From Umezawaea sp049997955 (GTDB taxonomy: Bacteria > Actinomycetota > Actinomycetes > Mycobacteriales > Pseudonocardiaceae), in the NCBI GenBank assembly GCA_049997955.1, contig JAEBDY010000005.1, positions 310,001 to 374,000 of the forward strand: a stretch of DNA of 64,000 nt, read 5' to 3'. The position numbers and the translations under genes are program-made. The stretch's first letter is position 1. Each line of letters opens with the position of its first letter. Under the pieces are notes generated by a model. That model saw only the letters and a program-made list of their open reading frames with translations, ran no database searches and was not told where the DNA came from. This document shows positions 1 through 6,825 of the stretch, in pieces.

Positions 1-656
1 GTTGGGCTTGCGCAGCCAGGGTCAGGTGAGGCGAAGCGCCGATGGTGGGCAGGCTGCTGCTTGTTCGAGATGAGCCCACTGCGGGCTTACGCGGCCAGGG
101 TCGGGTGGGGCGCAGGGTCGGTGCGGGCAGGCCGCGAGGAGCAGGTGGGCGGAGGTTGCTGTAGCGGAGCAGCGGTAGCCCCATTCGTCAGGCCGATCGT
201 CTCCGGGAACAGTTCGGCGCACAGGTCGTGCGCACGCGCCGCGGGCCGTGCCCACCGGGAGCTTGTGGCGAAGGCGGTCGAGTGCCTAGTCCAGCACGCT
301 GTTCGCCAGGTCGGTGATGTCGGCGGCCGGCGCGGGCTCGCCGAACATGCGCCGTCCGCATTGCCGGGCCGACCCTGCGGCCAGGTAGGTGAGGATCGAC
401 GCGGTGGCCTGGACCCCGCATCCCCGCGAGAGCGAAAACGGCGACTCCTGGCTCGGAACCCCTTGCTGCGACGCGGCTTCCGGGTTGGCGGGAAATCGGT
501 GTTGTCGCTCGAGTGCATAGTCGTGCTCGTCCTGGTGTCGGCCCGCGCGTCCGATGTGGTTGTGGCGAACACGACGTCGAACGCCGTCGCGAGCACGGTG
601 CAGGTAGCAAAGCGGAGGCCGCGTCCACGGCGTGGGCGCGGCCTCCGGGTGACGTG
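1..656. other. left end without a convincing gene
   Basis: I cannot support an intact gene here. Open frames exist on both strands but are Arg/Pro/Ser-rich in the way shadow frames of GC-rich DNA are. One minus-strand frame ending at 286 has a helical, protein-like tail over its last forty or so codons and could be the C-terminal end of a decayed regulator, but its upstream part does not look like protein. The first 136 bases contain an imperfect direct repeat. Confidence 0.4.
4..136. repeat. imperfect direct repeat, two ~53-bp copies
   Basis: A unit beginning GGGCTT at 4 recurs beginning GGGCTT at 83. The copies share CCAGGGTC and GGGCAGG blocks in the same order, with scattered substitutions and one single-base length difference. 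It lies in DNA with no recognisable gene. A short local duplication in a decaying region is the simplest reading. Confidence 0.5.
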
Positions 657-1001
657 CTACCGACTTGCCCTGTCGGTCCACATCAGTCGCAGTGCGACGC
701 AGAGGCCGATGAGCATCAGCACGCCGGTCACGCCGAAGGCCGTCACGATCACCGCTGCCAAGCCGCCGAAGGTCACAAGGACCCCGACGGTTCGCGGGGT
801 GGTGCGGTTGATCGTCCGCACGGGCTCCGGGGGAGGCGGGACGGGGGCGGGAGCGGGGGTGGGAGCGGGGGTGGGGAGCAGGGCGACGGATCTGGGGGTC
901 GCCGTGCCGCGGTCGTGCAGGGTGATGGTCCTGCGCACCGGTCGTTCGTGGTCGTCGCGTAAATCGCCGAGGTCGCTCGACAACGCTTCCCGATCGATCA
1001 T
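657..1001 (-). CDS. small single-pass membrane protein, unknown function
   Basis: This encodes 114 residues. The first 50 or so are charged and predicted cytoplasmic. A linker of repeated Ala-Pro and Pro-Pro follows, then one hydrophobic segment near residues 73-108 (TVGVLVTFGGLAAVIV and on) and a short basic C-terminus. I chose the ATG at 1001 because the upstream extension contains no plausible start and looks untranslated. The purine-rich GGAGGAGG stretch lies rather far upstream of it, so the start is moderately sure. No family is recognised. It looks like the small membrane proteins with a DUF-type soluble head that are common in actinomycetes, and nothing in the sequence gives a role. 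Confidence 0.6.
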   Translation of the reverse strand: MIDREALSSDLGDLRDDHERPVRRTITLHDRGTATPRSVALLPTPAPTPAPAPVPPPPEPVRTINRTTPRTVGVLVTFGGLAAVIVTAFGVTGVLMLIGLCVALRLMWTDRASR

Positions 1002-1147
1002 GTCTCTTATGGTGCCCCACCTCCTCCCGACAAATCCATCAGGGCACGGGGAGTTGTCGCTGAGCGGTTGTCGGATCCCGGCAAGCGGACGAATGCTATT
1101 GAGACCGAATAGTGCGGAAATAGATCGTCGCAGGTCAACGTAGTGAA

Positions 1148-1185
1148 GCACGTGCAGGTTGCACGTGCATCGGTGTGTGCATCGG
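1148..1185. promoter_or_regulatory. tandem short repeats in an intergenic region, possible operator
   Basis: GCACGTGCA occurs at 1148-1156 and again at 1161-1169; the second copy sits inside the perfect palindrome TGCACGTGCA (1160-1169). GTGCATCGG then occurs at 1165-1173 and 1177-1185. The cluster lies between the methyltransferase stop at 1253 and the membrane-protein start at 1001, both on the minus strand, where it could act on the latter's promoter. No protein can be assigned to it. Confidence 0.3.
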
Positions 1186-1252
1186 ATCGTGCCGAAGAGA
1201 TGAGCAATTGCCGATGCAACAATAGCCGGAATGGCGTATGCCACATTTTCGA

Positions 1253-2017
1253 TCAGGCGAGCCTGGCGCCGATGACCACGGTCGCGTCCAGTTCCTCGGA
1301 CGCCACGACCCGCGGTTCCAGGCCGGACCGGGCGAACGTGTCCGCGGTGTGCGGAGCCTGCCGTTCACCGGTCTCCACGAGCAGGTGACCGCCGGGCGCG
1401 AGCCACTTCGCGGCGTCGGCGGCCACCCGCCGCTGCACGTCCAGGCCGTCGCTGCCACCGTCCAGCGCCACCAGCGGCTCGTGGTCGCGGGCTTCCGGCG
1501 GCATCATGCCGATGGCCCCGGTCGGCACGTACGGGGCGTTGGCGACGAGCACGTCGATCCGGCCCCGCAGGTCCGGGGGCAGCGGCGTGTACAGGTCGCC
1601 CTCGTACACCCGACCGCCGGGGACGTTGCGGCGGGCGCAGCGGACCGCGGCCGGGTCGATGTCGACGGCGACCAGGTCGACGCCGTCGACCAGCGAGGAC
1701 AACACCGCGCCGACCGCGCCCGAACCGCAGCACAGGTCGACGACGACCGCGCCGGGCCGGGTCAGCGCGACCGCTTGCCCGACCAGGAACCCGGTGCGCT
1801 GCCGGGGGACGAAGACGCCGGGGTCGACCTGGACGCGCAGGCCGCAGAACTCGGCCCAGCCGAGCACGTGCTCCAGCGGGAGGCCGTCGACGCGGCGGTC
1901 GACCATCGCGGCGAGTTCGGCGGGTGACCCGGCCGCCTCGACGAGCAGTCGGGCCTCGTCCTCGGCGAAGACGCAGCCGACGGAGCGCAGGCGGGAGACG
2001 ATGTGAGCGAGAACCAT
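1253..2017 (-). CDS. PrmC/HemK-related protein (glutamine-N5) methyltransferase paralogue
   Basis: This is a 254-residue SAM-dependent methyltransferase of the PrmC/HemK group. An N-terminal helical region is followed by VPRQRTGFLV (about 70-79), the counterpart of the PrmC IPRPET motif. The SAM-binding motif I is VVDLCCGSGAVG (92-103), the acidic residue after strand 2 is in AVDIDP (117-122), and the catalytic motif is NAPY (160-163) where true PrmC has NPPY. It resembles the PrmC-like subfamily of unknown substrate rather than the housekeeping release-factor enzyme, which normally sits beside prfA. The gene follows a leader ORF and two hairpins, and its AAAGG ribosome site is inside the second hairpin, so induced expression is likely. 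Methylation of a ribosome-associated target is my inference. Confidence 0.85.
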   Translation of the reverse strand: MVLAHIVSRLRSVGCVFAEDEARLLVEAAGSPAELAAMVDRRVDGLPLEHVLGWAEFCGLRVQVDPGVFVPRQRTGFLVGQAVALTRPGAVVVDLCCGSGAVGAVLSSLVDGVDLVAVDIDPAAVRCARRNVPGGRVYEGDLYTPLPPDLRGRIDVLVANAPYVPTGAIGMMPPEARDHEPLVALDGGSDGLDVQRRVAADAAKWLAPGGHLLVETGERQAPHTADTFARSGLEPRVVASEELDATVVIGARLA

Positions 2018-2026
2018 GGGAGAAGT

Positions 2027-2098
2027 GCCTTTCGGGGGTGCCGAAACAGGCGCTCTCCCGCGCTCAGCGGACCGCGCGGTGGGAGAGCACCCGACCTG
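2027..2098 (-). promoter_or_regulatory. putative leader-peptide attenuator: two hairpins before the methyltransferase
   Basis: On the minus strand, the end of the leader ORF carries GCTCTCCC (paired positions 2091-2098), which pairs perfectly with GGGAGAGC (2052-2059) just after the leader stop. A second hairpin then forms from TTTCGG and CCGAAA (2041-2046 with 2030-2035), with a five-base loop and three further pairs across a bulge. The AAAGG that should serve as ribosome site of the methyltransferase lies in its 3' arm. A ribosome paused in the leader would cover the first arm and change the folding. Whether the effect is on transcription or translation cannot be told from sequence. Confidence 0.5.
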
Positions 2099-2111
2099 GA
2101 CTAGCGGTCAT
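2064..2111 (-). CDS. 15-codon leader peptide upstream of methyltransferase
   Basis: The ORF reads MTASPGRVLSHRAVR and starts with ATG preceded by AGGAGGTGGG at good distance, a far better ribosome site than that of the gene it precedes. It ends 46 bases before the methyltransferase start. Codons for VLSH form one arm of a hairpin whose other arm follows the stop codon. This is the arrangement of ribosome-sensing leader peptides such as those of erm genes and of whiB7-type upstream ORFs. The peptide has no run of one amino acid, which argues against amino-acid attenuation and for sensing of stalled ribosomes. Confidence 0.55.
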   Translation of the reverse strand: MTASPGRVLSHRAVR

Positions 2112-2170
2112 GGGGTCCCACCTCCTAGGTCGGTGCTGTCGACGGGGGAAACGGTACCAGCGGCCGGTTC

Positions 2171-3619
2171 TCAGACGACGATCGCGTGCACCGCCGCGGG
2201 AGCCGGGCCGTCCGCGCGCTGGTAGGCGTCCCACGCCAGGGCCAGCCGTCCGATGGCGTCGCCGATCTCCTTTTGCGGCGCGGTGAACGGGACGCGCAGC
2301 CGGTCGGTGCTCCCGCCCGCGGCGTCCAGCGCGGTGCCGGGCAGCACGGCCACGCCGTGCCGGAGCGCGACCTGGGCGAACGCCGACGCGTCGCCGGACG
2401 GCAGCCGCACCCACAGGCACTGGCCGCCCTCGGCGCGGCGGAAGTCCCACGACGGCAACGATTCCATGAGCGCCGCGCACAGGTGGTCGTGCCTGCGCCC
2501 CAGTTCCGCGCCCCGCCGTATGCTCACGTCGTCCAGCACCGGCAGCAGTTCGACGGCCGCGAGCTGCTCGAACGCGGGGCTGCCCAGGTCCTGGATCGCC
2601 TTGATCCGGGCGAGCTGGGCGATCTCGCCCTCGGACGCGCGGATCCAGCCGAGCCGCAGACCGCCCCACACCGCCTTGCTGAACGACCCGACGGTGAGCA
2701 CGGGTCCGAACGTCGCCAGGCCCGGCGCCCGCGACCCGTCGAACGACAGCCCGGCCAGCACCTCGTCGTCGATCAGCGGAACCCCGTGCGCCACCGCGAC
2801 CTCCACCAGCCGTCGCCGGATCAGCGGGGACGTCGTGGCGCCGGTCGGGTTGTGGTTCGTGGGGTTGAGGTAGGCGAGCCGGGGGCGTTCGGCCAGTGCG
2901 GCCGTCCACGCCGCGATGTCGTTGCCTGCCAAAGGTTTGAGCACGGCGCCCGCGTCGCGGAACAGCTCCAGCGCGCCGGGGTAGGTCGGGCCCTGAACCA
3001 GCACGACGTCACCCGGCCCGACGAACAGCCGGGTGAGCAGCGCGAGCGCCTGCTGGCCGCCCGTGGTCACCAAGACCTGCTCCGGCGTCGTCGGGATCCC
3101 GCGCGCGGTGCAGCGTTCGGCCAGCGCGGACCGCAGCGCCGGGAGGCCGATCGGGTGGTAGCCGATGTCACCGCTGTCCGGGCCGGGCAGGCGCGTCAAC
3201 GCCCGCCCGAACGCCTCGGCCAGTTCCGGCGGCGGACCGTGCGGAGCGGTGCAGGCCAACGAGATCACCCCTGCCGCGGGTTCGAGGTAGTTGACGAACA
3301 GCGGGTTCGCCAGCGGCAGCGCCCCGGGCCACGGACCGGTCAGCACGGCGGGCGCGACCCATGTGCCGCGGCCCTGGTGGCGTTCCAGCTTGCGCTCCTG
3401 GCGCAGCCGGTCGTACGCGGCGACGACCGTCGTGCGGCCGACCGCCAGCCGGTCCGCCAGCACGCGGTCCGGCGGCAGCGCGGCCCGCGGCGGCAGCTGG
3501 CCGGAGTCGATCAGCTGGCGGAGGCGTTCGGCGAGCAGCAGGTACAGCGGGCCGCGGCTGACCGACCAGCGGCCCAGTTGGGCGACCAAGCGCTCGACCG
3601 GCCACGGGATTGGCTCCAT
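2171..3619 (-). CDS. MocR-type GntR/aminotransferase-fold transcriptional regulator
   Basis: The 482-residue product has an N-terminal GntR winged helix (about 25-90; AALPPDRVLADRLAVGRTTV) joined to a complete fold-type-I aminotransferase domain. The domain contains LNPTNHNPTG (251-260) and the PLP-lysine motif VGSFSKAVWGG with K315. MocR proteins use PLP or an amino-acid adduct as effector, and many regulate a divergent PLP or sulfur/amino-acid gene. Here the divergent neighbour at 3685 is a Cys/Met-metabolism PLP enzyme, so control of that gene is the natural guess. In-frame TTG and GTG codons lie just before the ATG at 3619 that I chose. A CCAATT/AATTGG dyad lies 8 bases upstream of it. 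Confidence 0.88.
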   Translation of the reverse strand: MEPIPWPVERLVAQLGRWSVSRGPLYLLLAERLRQLIDSGQLPPRAALPPDRVLADRLAVGRTTVVAAYDRLRQERKLERHQGRGTWVAPAVLTGPWPGALPLANPLFVNYLEPAAGVISLACTAPHGPPPELAEAFGRALTRLPGPDSGDIGYHPIGLPALRSALAERCTARGIPTTPEQVLVTTGGQQALALLTRLFVGPGDVVLVQGPTYPGALELFRDAGAVLKPLAGNDIAAWTAALAERPRLAYLNPTNHNPTGATTSPLIRRRLVEVAVAHGVPLIDDEVLAGLSFDGSRAPGLATFGPVLTVGSFSKAVWGGLRLGWIRASEGEIAQLARIKAIQDLGSPAFEQLAAVELLPVLDDVSIRRGAELGRRHDHLCAALMESLPSWDFRRAEGGQCLWVRLPSGDASAFAQVALRHGVAVLPGTALDAAGGSTDRLRVPFTAPQKEIGDAIGRLALAWDAYQRADGPAPAAVHAIVV

Positions 3620-3626
3620 CACCAAA

Positions 3627-3645
3627 CCAATTTAGCCGGAATTGG
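3627..3645. promoter_or_regulatory. candidate MocR operator between divergent genes
   Basis: CCAATT (3627-3632) and AATTGG (3640-3645) form a perfect 6-bp dyad with a 7-base spacer. A further ATTGGC copy lies at 3609-3614 inside the regulator start region. AT-rich half-sites are unusual in this DNA, and the position in the 65-base divergent gap suits both autoregulation and control of the PLP enzyme gene. Confidence 0.45.
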
Positions 3646-3684
3646 CGCTGTCACGCGACCTCGTGGACCTCGAAGCTGGTGGTC

Positions 3685-4851
3685 ATGCGCCCCTCCACCC
3701 GTGCCGTCCACGTTCCCGTGCCGTCGCTGCCGAACTCCCGGCCGATCAGCGTTCCGATCTACCAGGCCTCGAACTTCGCGTTCGACGACCCGGACGCGCT
3801 CGCGGAGGCGCTGGGGTCACCGGACAGCGGGTTCGTCTACAGCCGCTACGCCAATCCGACCGTCCGGGCGTTGGAGGACCAGCTCGCGCGCCTCGAAGGA
3901 GGGGTGGCCGCGGTGTGCACCGCCTCCGGGATGGGGGCGGTCAGCGCCGTGCTGCTGTCCACGCTGCGGTCGGGGGACCACGTGATCGCCCAGAGCTGCC
4001 TGTACGGCGGCACCTACGCGATGCTCAACGACCTGGCCGCGCGCTTCGGCGTCGACGTCACGTACATCGCGGGGGACGACCCGGCCGAGGTCGCCGCGGC
4101 GGTCCGCCCGTCCACCCGGATGCTCTACCTGGAGACCATCGCCAACCCGGTGACCAAGGTCGTCGACCTGCCCGCGTTCCTCGCCGCGGGCCGGGCCGCG
4201 GGGCTGGTGACGGTGGTGGACAACACCTTCGCGACGCCGCTGCTGTGCAGGCCGATCGAGCACGGCGCGGACGTCGTGCTGCACTCGGCCACCAAGTACC
4301 TCGGCGGGCACTCCGACGTGACCGGCGGCGCGCTGGTGTTCGCCGACGACCAGCGCTACCGCGAGGTGTGGCACCACGCGATGGAACTGGGTGCCTGCGC
4401 CGACCCGTTCGCCGCCTGGCTGACGATCCGCGGCATCCAGACCCTGCCGCTGCGGATGCGGCAGCACTGCGCCAACGCCGCCGTGCTGGCCGAACGGCTG
4501 GCCGCGCACCCGGCGGTCGCGTCCGTGCGCTGGCCGGGGCACCCGGACCACCCCGACCACGAGGTGGCGCGCGGACACCTGGCGGACTTCGGCGGCATGC
4601 TGGTCTTCGACCTCGCGGGCGGCCGGGAGGCCGGGCACGCGTTCACCAAGGGGGTGCGGCTGGCGAAGCTCGCCGTGTCGCTCGGCGGCGTCGAGACCAC
4701 CCTGGTGCACCCGGCGAGTTCGTCGCACCGCCAGCTCGACGCCGACGCCCTGCTCGCGGCGGGCATCGGCGAGGGCACGGTGCGGGTCTCGGTCGGCATC
4801 GAGGACGCCGAGGACGTGTGGGAGGACTTCGACCAGGCCCTCCCGCTGTGA
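3685..4851 (+). CDS. Cys/Met-metabolism PLP-dependent enzyme (cystathionine gamma-lyase/synthase family)
   Basis: The protein has 388 residues, the usual length of the family. PISVPIYQASNF near residue 20 and SRYANPTVRALE (53-64) are typical N-terminal motifs. The PLP-binding lysine is K204 in HSATKYLGGHSD, and VDNTFATPLL (178-187) supplies the PLP aspartate region. SSSHRQL near the C-terminus contributes substrate-carboxylate contacts. The family contains cystathionine gamma-synthases, gamma-lyases, methionine gamma-lyases and O-acylhomoserine sulfhydrylases, and sequence reading alone does not separate them. The ATG at 3685 is chosen because homology begins only after it. A divergent MocR regulator is adjacent. 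Confidence 0.88.
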   Translation: MRPSTRAVHVPVPSLPNSRPISVPIYQASNFAFDDPDALAEALGSPDSGFVYSRYANPTVRALEDQLARLEGGVAAVCTASGMGAVSAVLLSTLRSGDHVIAQSCLYGGTYAMLNDLAARFGVDVTYIAGDDPAEVAAAVRPSTRMLYLETIANPVTKVVDLPAFLAAGRAAGLVTVVDNTFATPLLCRPIEHGADVVLHSATKYLGGHSDVTGGALVFADDQRYREVWHHAMELGACADPFAAWLTIRGIQTLPLRMRQHCANAAVLAERLAAHPAVASVRWPGHPDHPDHEVARGHLADFGGMLVFDLAGGREAGHAFTKGVRLAKLAVSLGGVETTLVHPASSSHRQLDADALLAAGIGEGTVRVSVGIEDAEDVWEDFDQALPL

Positions 4852-4854
4852 CGG

Positions 4855-5199
4855 CTAGCCCGCGACCCGGACCAGCGCGTCCTCCAGGGACTCGCTGTGC
4901 GGGAGGAAGTCCTCCAGGTCGGCCAGGCTGAGCACCTTGGTCACCGCGGGCGAGGTCACGAGGTGCGGCCGGTGGCCCTGGCCCTGTGCCGTGAGCAGGC
5001 ACGCGAGACCGGCCGAGGCGAAGAACGTGACCCCGCTGAGGTCGATCACCAGTGGGCCGGGGTCGTCCGCCGCTCCCGCGAGGCGGAACTCCAGTTCGGG
5101 TGCGGTGTCGAGGTCGACCTCACCCACGACGGTCACCACCGCCGCTCCGGCGACCTGCCGCACTCGGACGGAAAAGACCCTCTCCGCAGCACTCTTCAC
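4855..5199 (-). CDS. STAS-domain anti-sigma factor antagonist
   Basis: This encodes 114 residues forming one STAS domain. FSVRVRQVAGAAVVTVVGEVDLDTAPEL-type beta strands come first, then IDLSGVTFFASAGLACL, whose serine in FASAGL is the position phosphorylated in SpoIIAA/RsbV proteins. Such proteins free a sigma factor by binding an anti-sigma kinase when dephosphorylated. No kinase or sigma gene is next to it, so partners must be elsewhere. An in-frame ATG at 5274 would add a tail with no domain character, so I prefer the GTG at 5199, which leaves a 74-base gap to the divergent ORF. The start is not certain. Confidence 0.82.
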   Translation of the reverse strand: MKSAAERVFSVRVRQVAGAAVVTVVGEVDLDTAPELEFRLAGAADDPGPLVIDLSGVTFFASAGLACLLTAQGQGHRPHLVTSPAVTKVLSLADLEDFLPHSESLEDALVRVAG

Positions 5200-5273
5200 G
5201 TGGCCAAGGGTAACGATCCCGGCCGTGTGCCGCATGACCTGACCGGGTCGCCGAACATCACCCATCAAGGCCA

Positions 5274-5697
5274 ATGAAAGGCTCTGACGTGCTCGAACGC
5301 GCCGCGGGCGAGTATCCGGACGCCCCAGCCGTGGCGGGTACGCCGCTGCTCACGAACCCCCGGTGGATGCCGCCGGGGCCGGTGCCGCTCGCCGACATCG
5401 CGCTGCGGCACCAACCCGGACCGCGCGTTCCACGGCGTCGACGGCACGGTCGGACCGGTGCTGCCGCCGGGGTCGGCGACGTACTCGGCCGCCATGGCGG
5501 CGCACGCGTCACCCTCCGTGTTCACGAACCGGTCCACCTACCGCCTGCTCGCCGCCGACCGGACCGAGCCGGGTCTCGACTTCGGCACGGGCCACTGCCT
5601 CGACGGCGTCGACGTCGGCGGGGCGAGCGCCCACGAGTGCGCGGCCCGCGACCTCGGCCTGCTCGACGCGCGGCACCGGGAAGCACTGCTCGCCTAA
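5274..5697 (+). pseudogene. frameshifted ORF, unrecognised protein
   Basis: Two coding-like frames join end to end. The first, from ATG at 5274, gives MKGSDVLERAAGEYPDAPAV and onward to about 5403. The second takes over at about 5404 (CGTNPDRAFHGVDGTVGPV) and continues through FTNRSTYRLLAAD and VDVGGASAHECAARDLGLLD to the stop at 5697. Each half looks like real protein and the first frame becomes Arg/Pro-rich exactly where the second becomes sensible, so a one-base indel around 5400 is likely. The joined product would be about 140 residues. I do not recognise the family. A sequencing error rather than true decay is possible. Confidence 0.55.
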
Positions 5698-5707
5698 CGT
5701 CTGCGGG

Positions 5708-6457
5708 ATGTCGGACACCACGATGACCGCGTGGCGGCAGTGGCGCGAAAGCCCTTGGGGCCGTTTGCGCTACGCGCTCGCCGAAGCCAACCTCACCCGC
5801 CACCTCGGGCCGGACCCGCTGCGGGTGCTGGACCTCGCGGGCGGTGACGGCGGCGACGCCATCCCGCTCGCGGTCCGCGGCCACGACGTGACGATCGTCG
5901 ACCGGTCCGCGGACATGCTCGCCGCCGCCGCGGACCACGCCGCGGCGGCGGACGTGTCCGTGACGCTGGTCGAGGCCGACGTGGCCGACCACGGCCTGGA
6001 CGGGTTCGACGTGGTGCTGTGCCACAACCTGGTCCAGTACGCGGACGACGCCACCGCGTGCCTCGCCACGGCGCTGGCTCCGCTGCGCGCGGGCGGGCTG
6101 TTGTCGGTCATGGCGGTCAACCGGCATTCCGCGCCCCTGCTCGCCGCCATCCGGGACACCGATCCGGTGTCGGCCCTGGCGGCGTTGGAGACCGACCAGG
6201 CGCGCACGGTCACGTTCGACACGACGGTGACGCTGCACACCGCCGAGGACCTCGGCGACCGGCTGTCCGCGCTCGGCTGCCCCGTCACCGGCCACTACGG
6301 CATCCGTGCCTTCTGCGACTACATCGCCGACGACCAGTCGAAGTCCGAACCGACGTTCTACGCCGAGCTGGAACGGCTGGAGCTGGCGGTCACCGCCCGA
6401 CCGCCGTACCCGCACTTCGCCAGGCTGTTCCAGCTCGTCGGGACGCGATCGGCCTGA
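5708..6457 (+). CDS. class I SAM-dependent methyltransferase (CmoM/SmtA-like)
   Basis: This is a 249-residue methyltransferase with motif I VLDLAGGDGGDA (about 38-49), an acidic residue at the end of strand 2 (VTIVDRSADML), VEADVADH and DVVLCHNLVQYA as motifs II and III, and a C-terminal substrate cap. The WRESPWGRLRYALAEANL opening matches the family that includes the tRNA cmo5U methyltransferase CmoM (SmtA) of enterobacteria, but actinobacterial members are uncharacterised. The frame is open from 5363, but the upstream part overlaps the frameshifted ORF and is not conserved-looking, so ATG 5708 is used. The gene begins ten bases after that ORF's stop. Confidence 0.8.
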   Translation: MSDTTMTAWRQWRESPWGRLRYALAEANLTRHLGPDPLRVLDLAGGDGGDAIPLAVRGHDVTIVDRSADMLAAAADHAAAADVSVTLVEADVADHGLDGFDVVLCHNLVQYADDATACLATALAPLRAGGLLSVMAVNRHSAPLLAAIRDTDPVSALAALETDQARTVTFDTTVTLHTAEDLGDRLSALGCPVTGHYGIRAFCDYIADDQSKSEPTFYAELERLELAVTARPPYPHFARLFQLVGTRSA

Positions 6458-6469
6458 ACGCGGTGCGAC

Positions 6470-6781
6470 CTACACCCGTTGGGGCGACTGGTTGGTCCTG
6501 CTGTGCTCCGGCACGGTGGGAACGGCCTCGTGGTCCAGCAGCAGTCGCAGGGATTCGTCCGAAAAGGACGGTGCGGGGACCTGGACGCGCCCGGCCGGGG
6601 GGCGGCGGGGTTCGGGCTGGTGGAACAGGCGCAGGAGCGCGTGGTGGCGCACGGCGCAGGTGACCGCCAGCAGTGCGATGACGATCAGGACGGGGACGAC
6701 GGACGTCGTTTGCGGTATGCCGGGTGGCCAATGCCAGTGCAGGTGTCTCACGGGTCCTCCAGGCGCGGCGTGTTGATCCAT
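6470..6781 (-). CDS. small single-pass membrane protein, unknown
   Basis: This encodes 103 residues with one hydrophobic segment (TTSVVPVLIVIALLAVTC, about 25-42), a His-rich N-terminus (HLHWHWPP) and a proline-rich, soluble C-terminal half ending in SRTNQSPQRV. The hydrophobic helix is in this frame only, which supports coding. It lies 44 bases downstream of the PucR regulator stop on the same strand and may be co-transcribed. The frame is open far upstream, but the ATG at 6781 marks where it stops looking like a shadow of the regulator gene. No family is recognised. Confidence 0.55.
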   Translation of the reverse strand: MDQHAAPGGPVRHLHWHWPPGIPQTTSVVPVLIVIALLAVTCAVRHHALLRLFHQPEPRRPPAGRVQVPAPSFSDESLRLLLDHEAVPTVPEHSRTNQSPQRV

Positions 6782-6825
6782 CCTGGCGTGGCCGAGCCCG
6801 TGCGGGCAGGCTGACGGCGGGCCGG

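Noticed and set aside
2186..3985. 599-codon plus-strand frame across the MocR gene
   Set aside because: It is a shadow of the MocR regulator, which has an HTH, a PLP lysine and family motifs on the other strand.
5363..5707. N-terminal extension of the methyltransferase at 5708
   Set aside because: The extension is Arg/Ser/Thr-rich and overlaps the two-frame ORF that looks coding. Homology-like sequence begins at ATG 5708.
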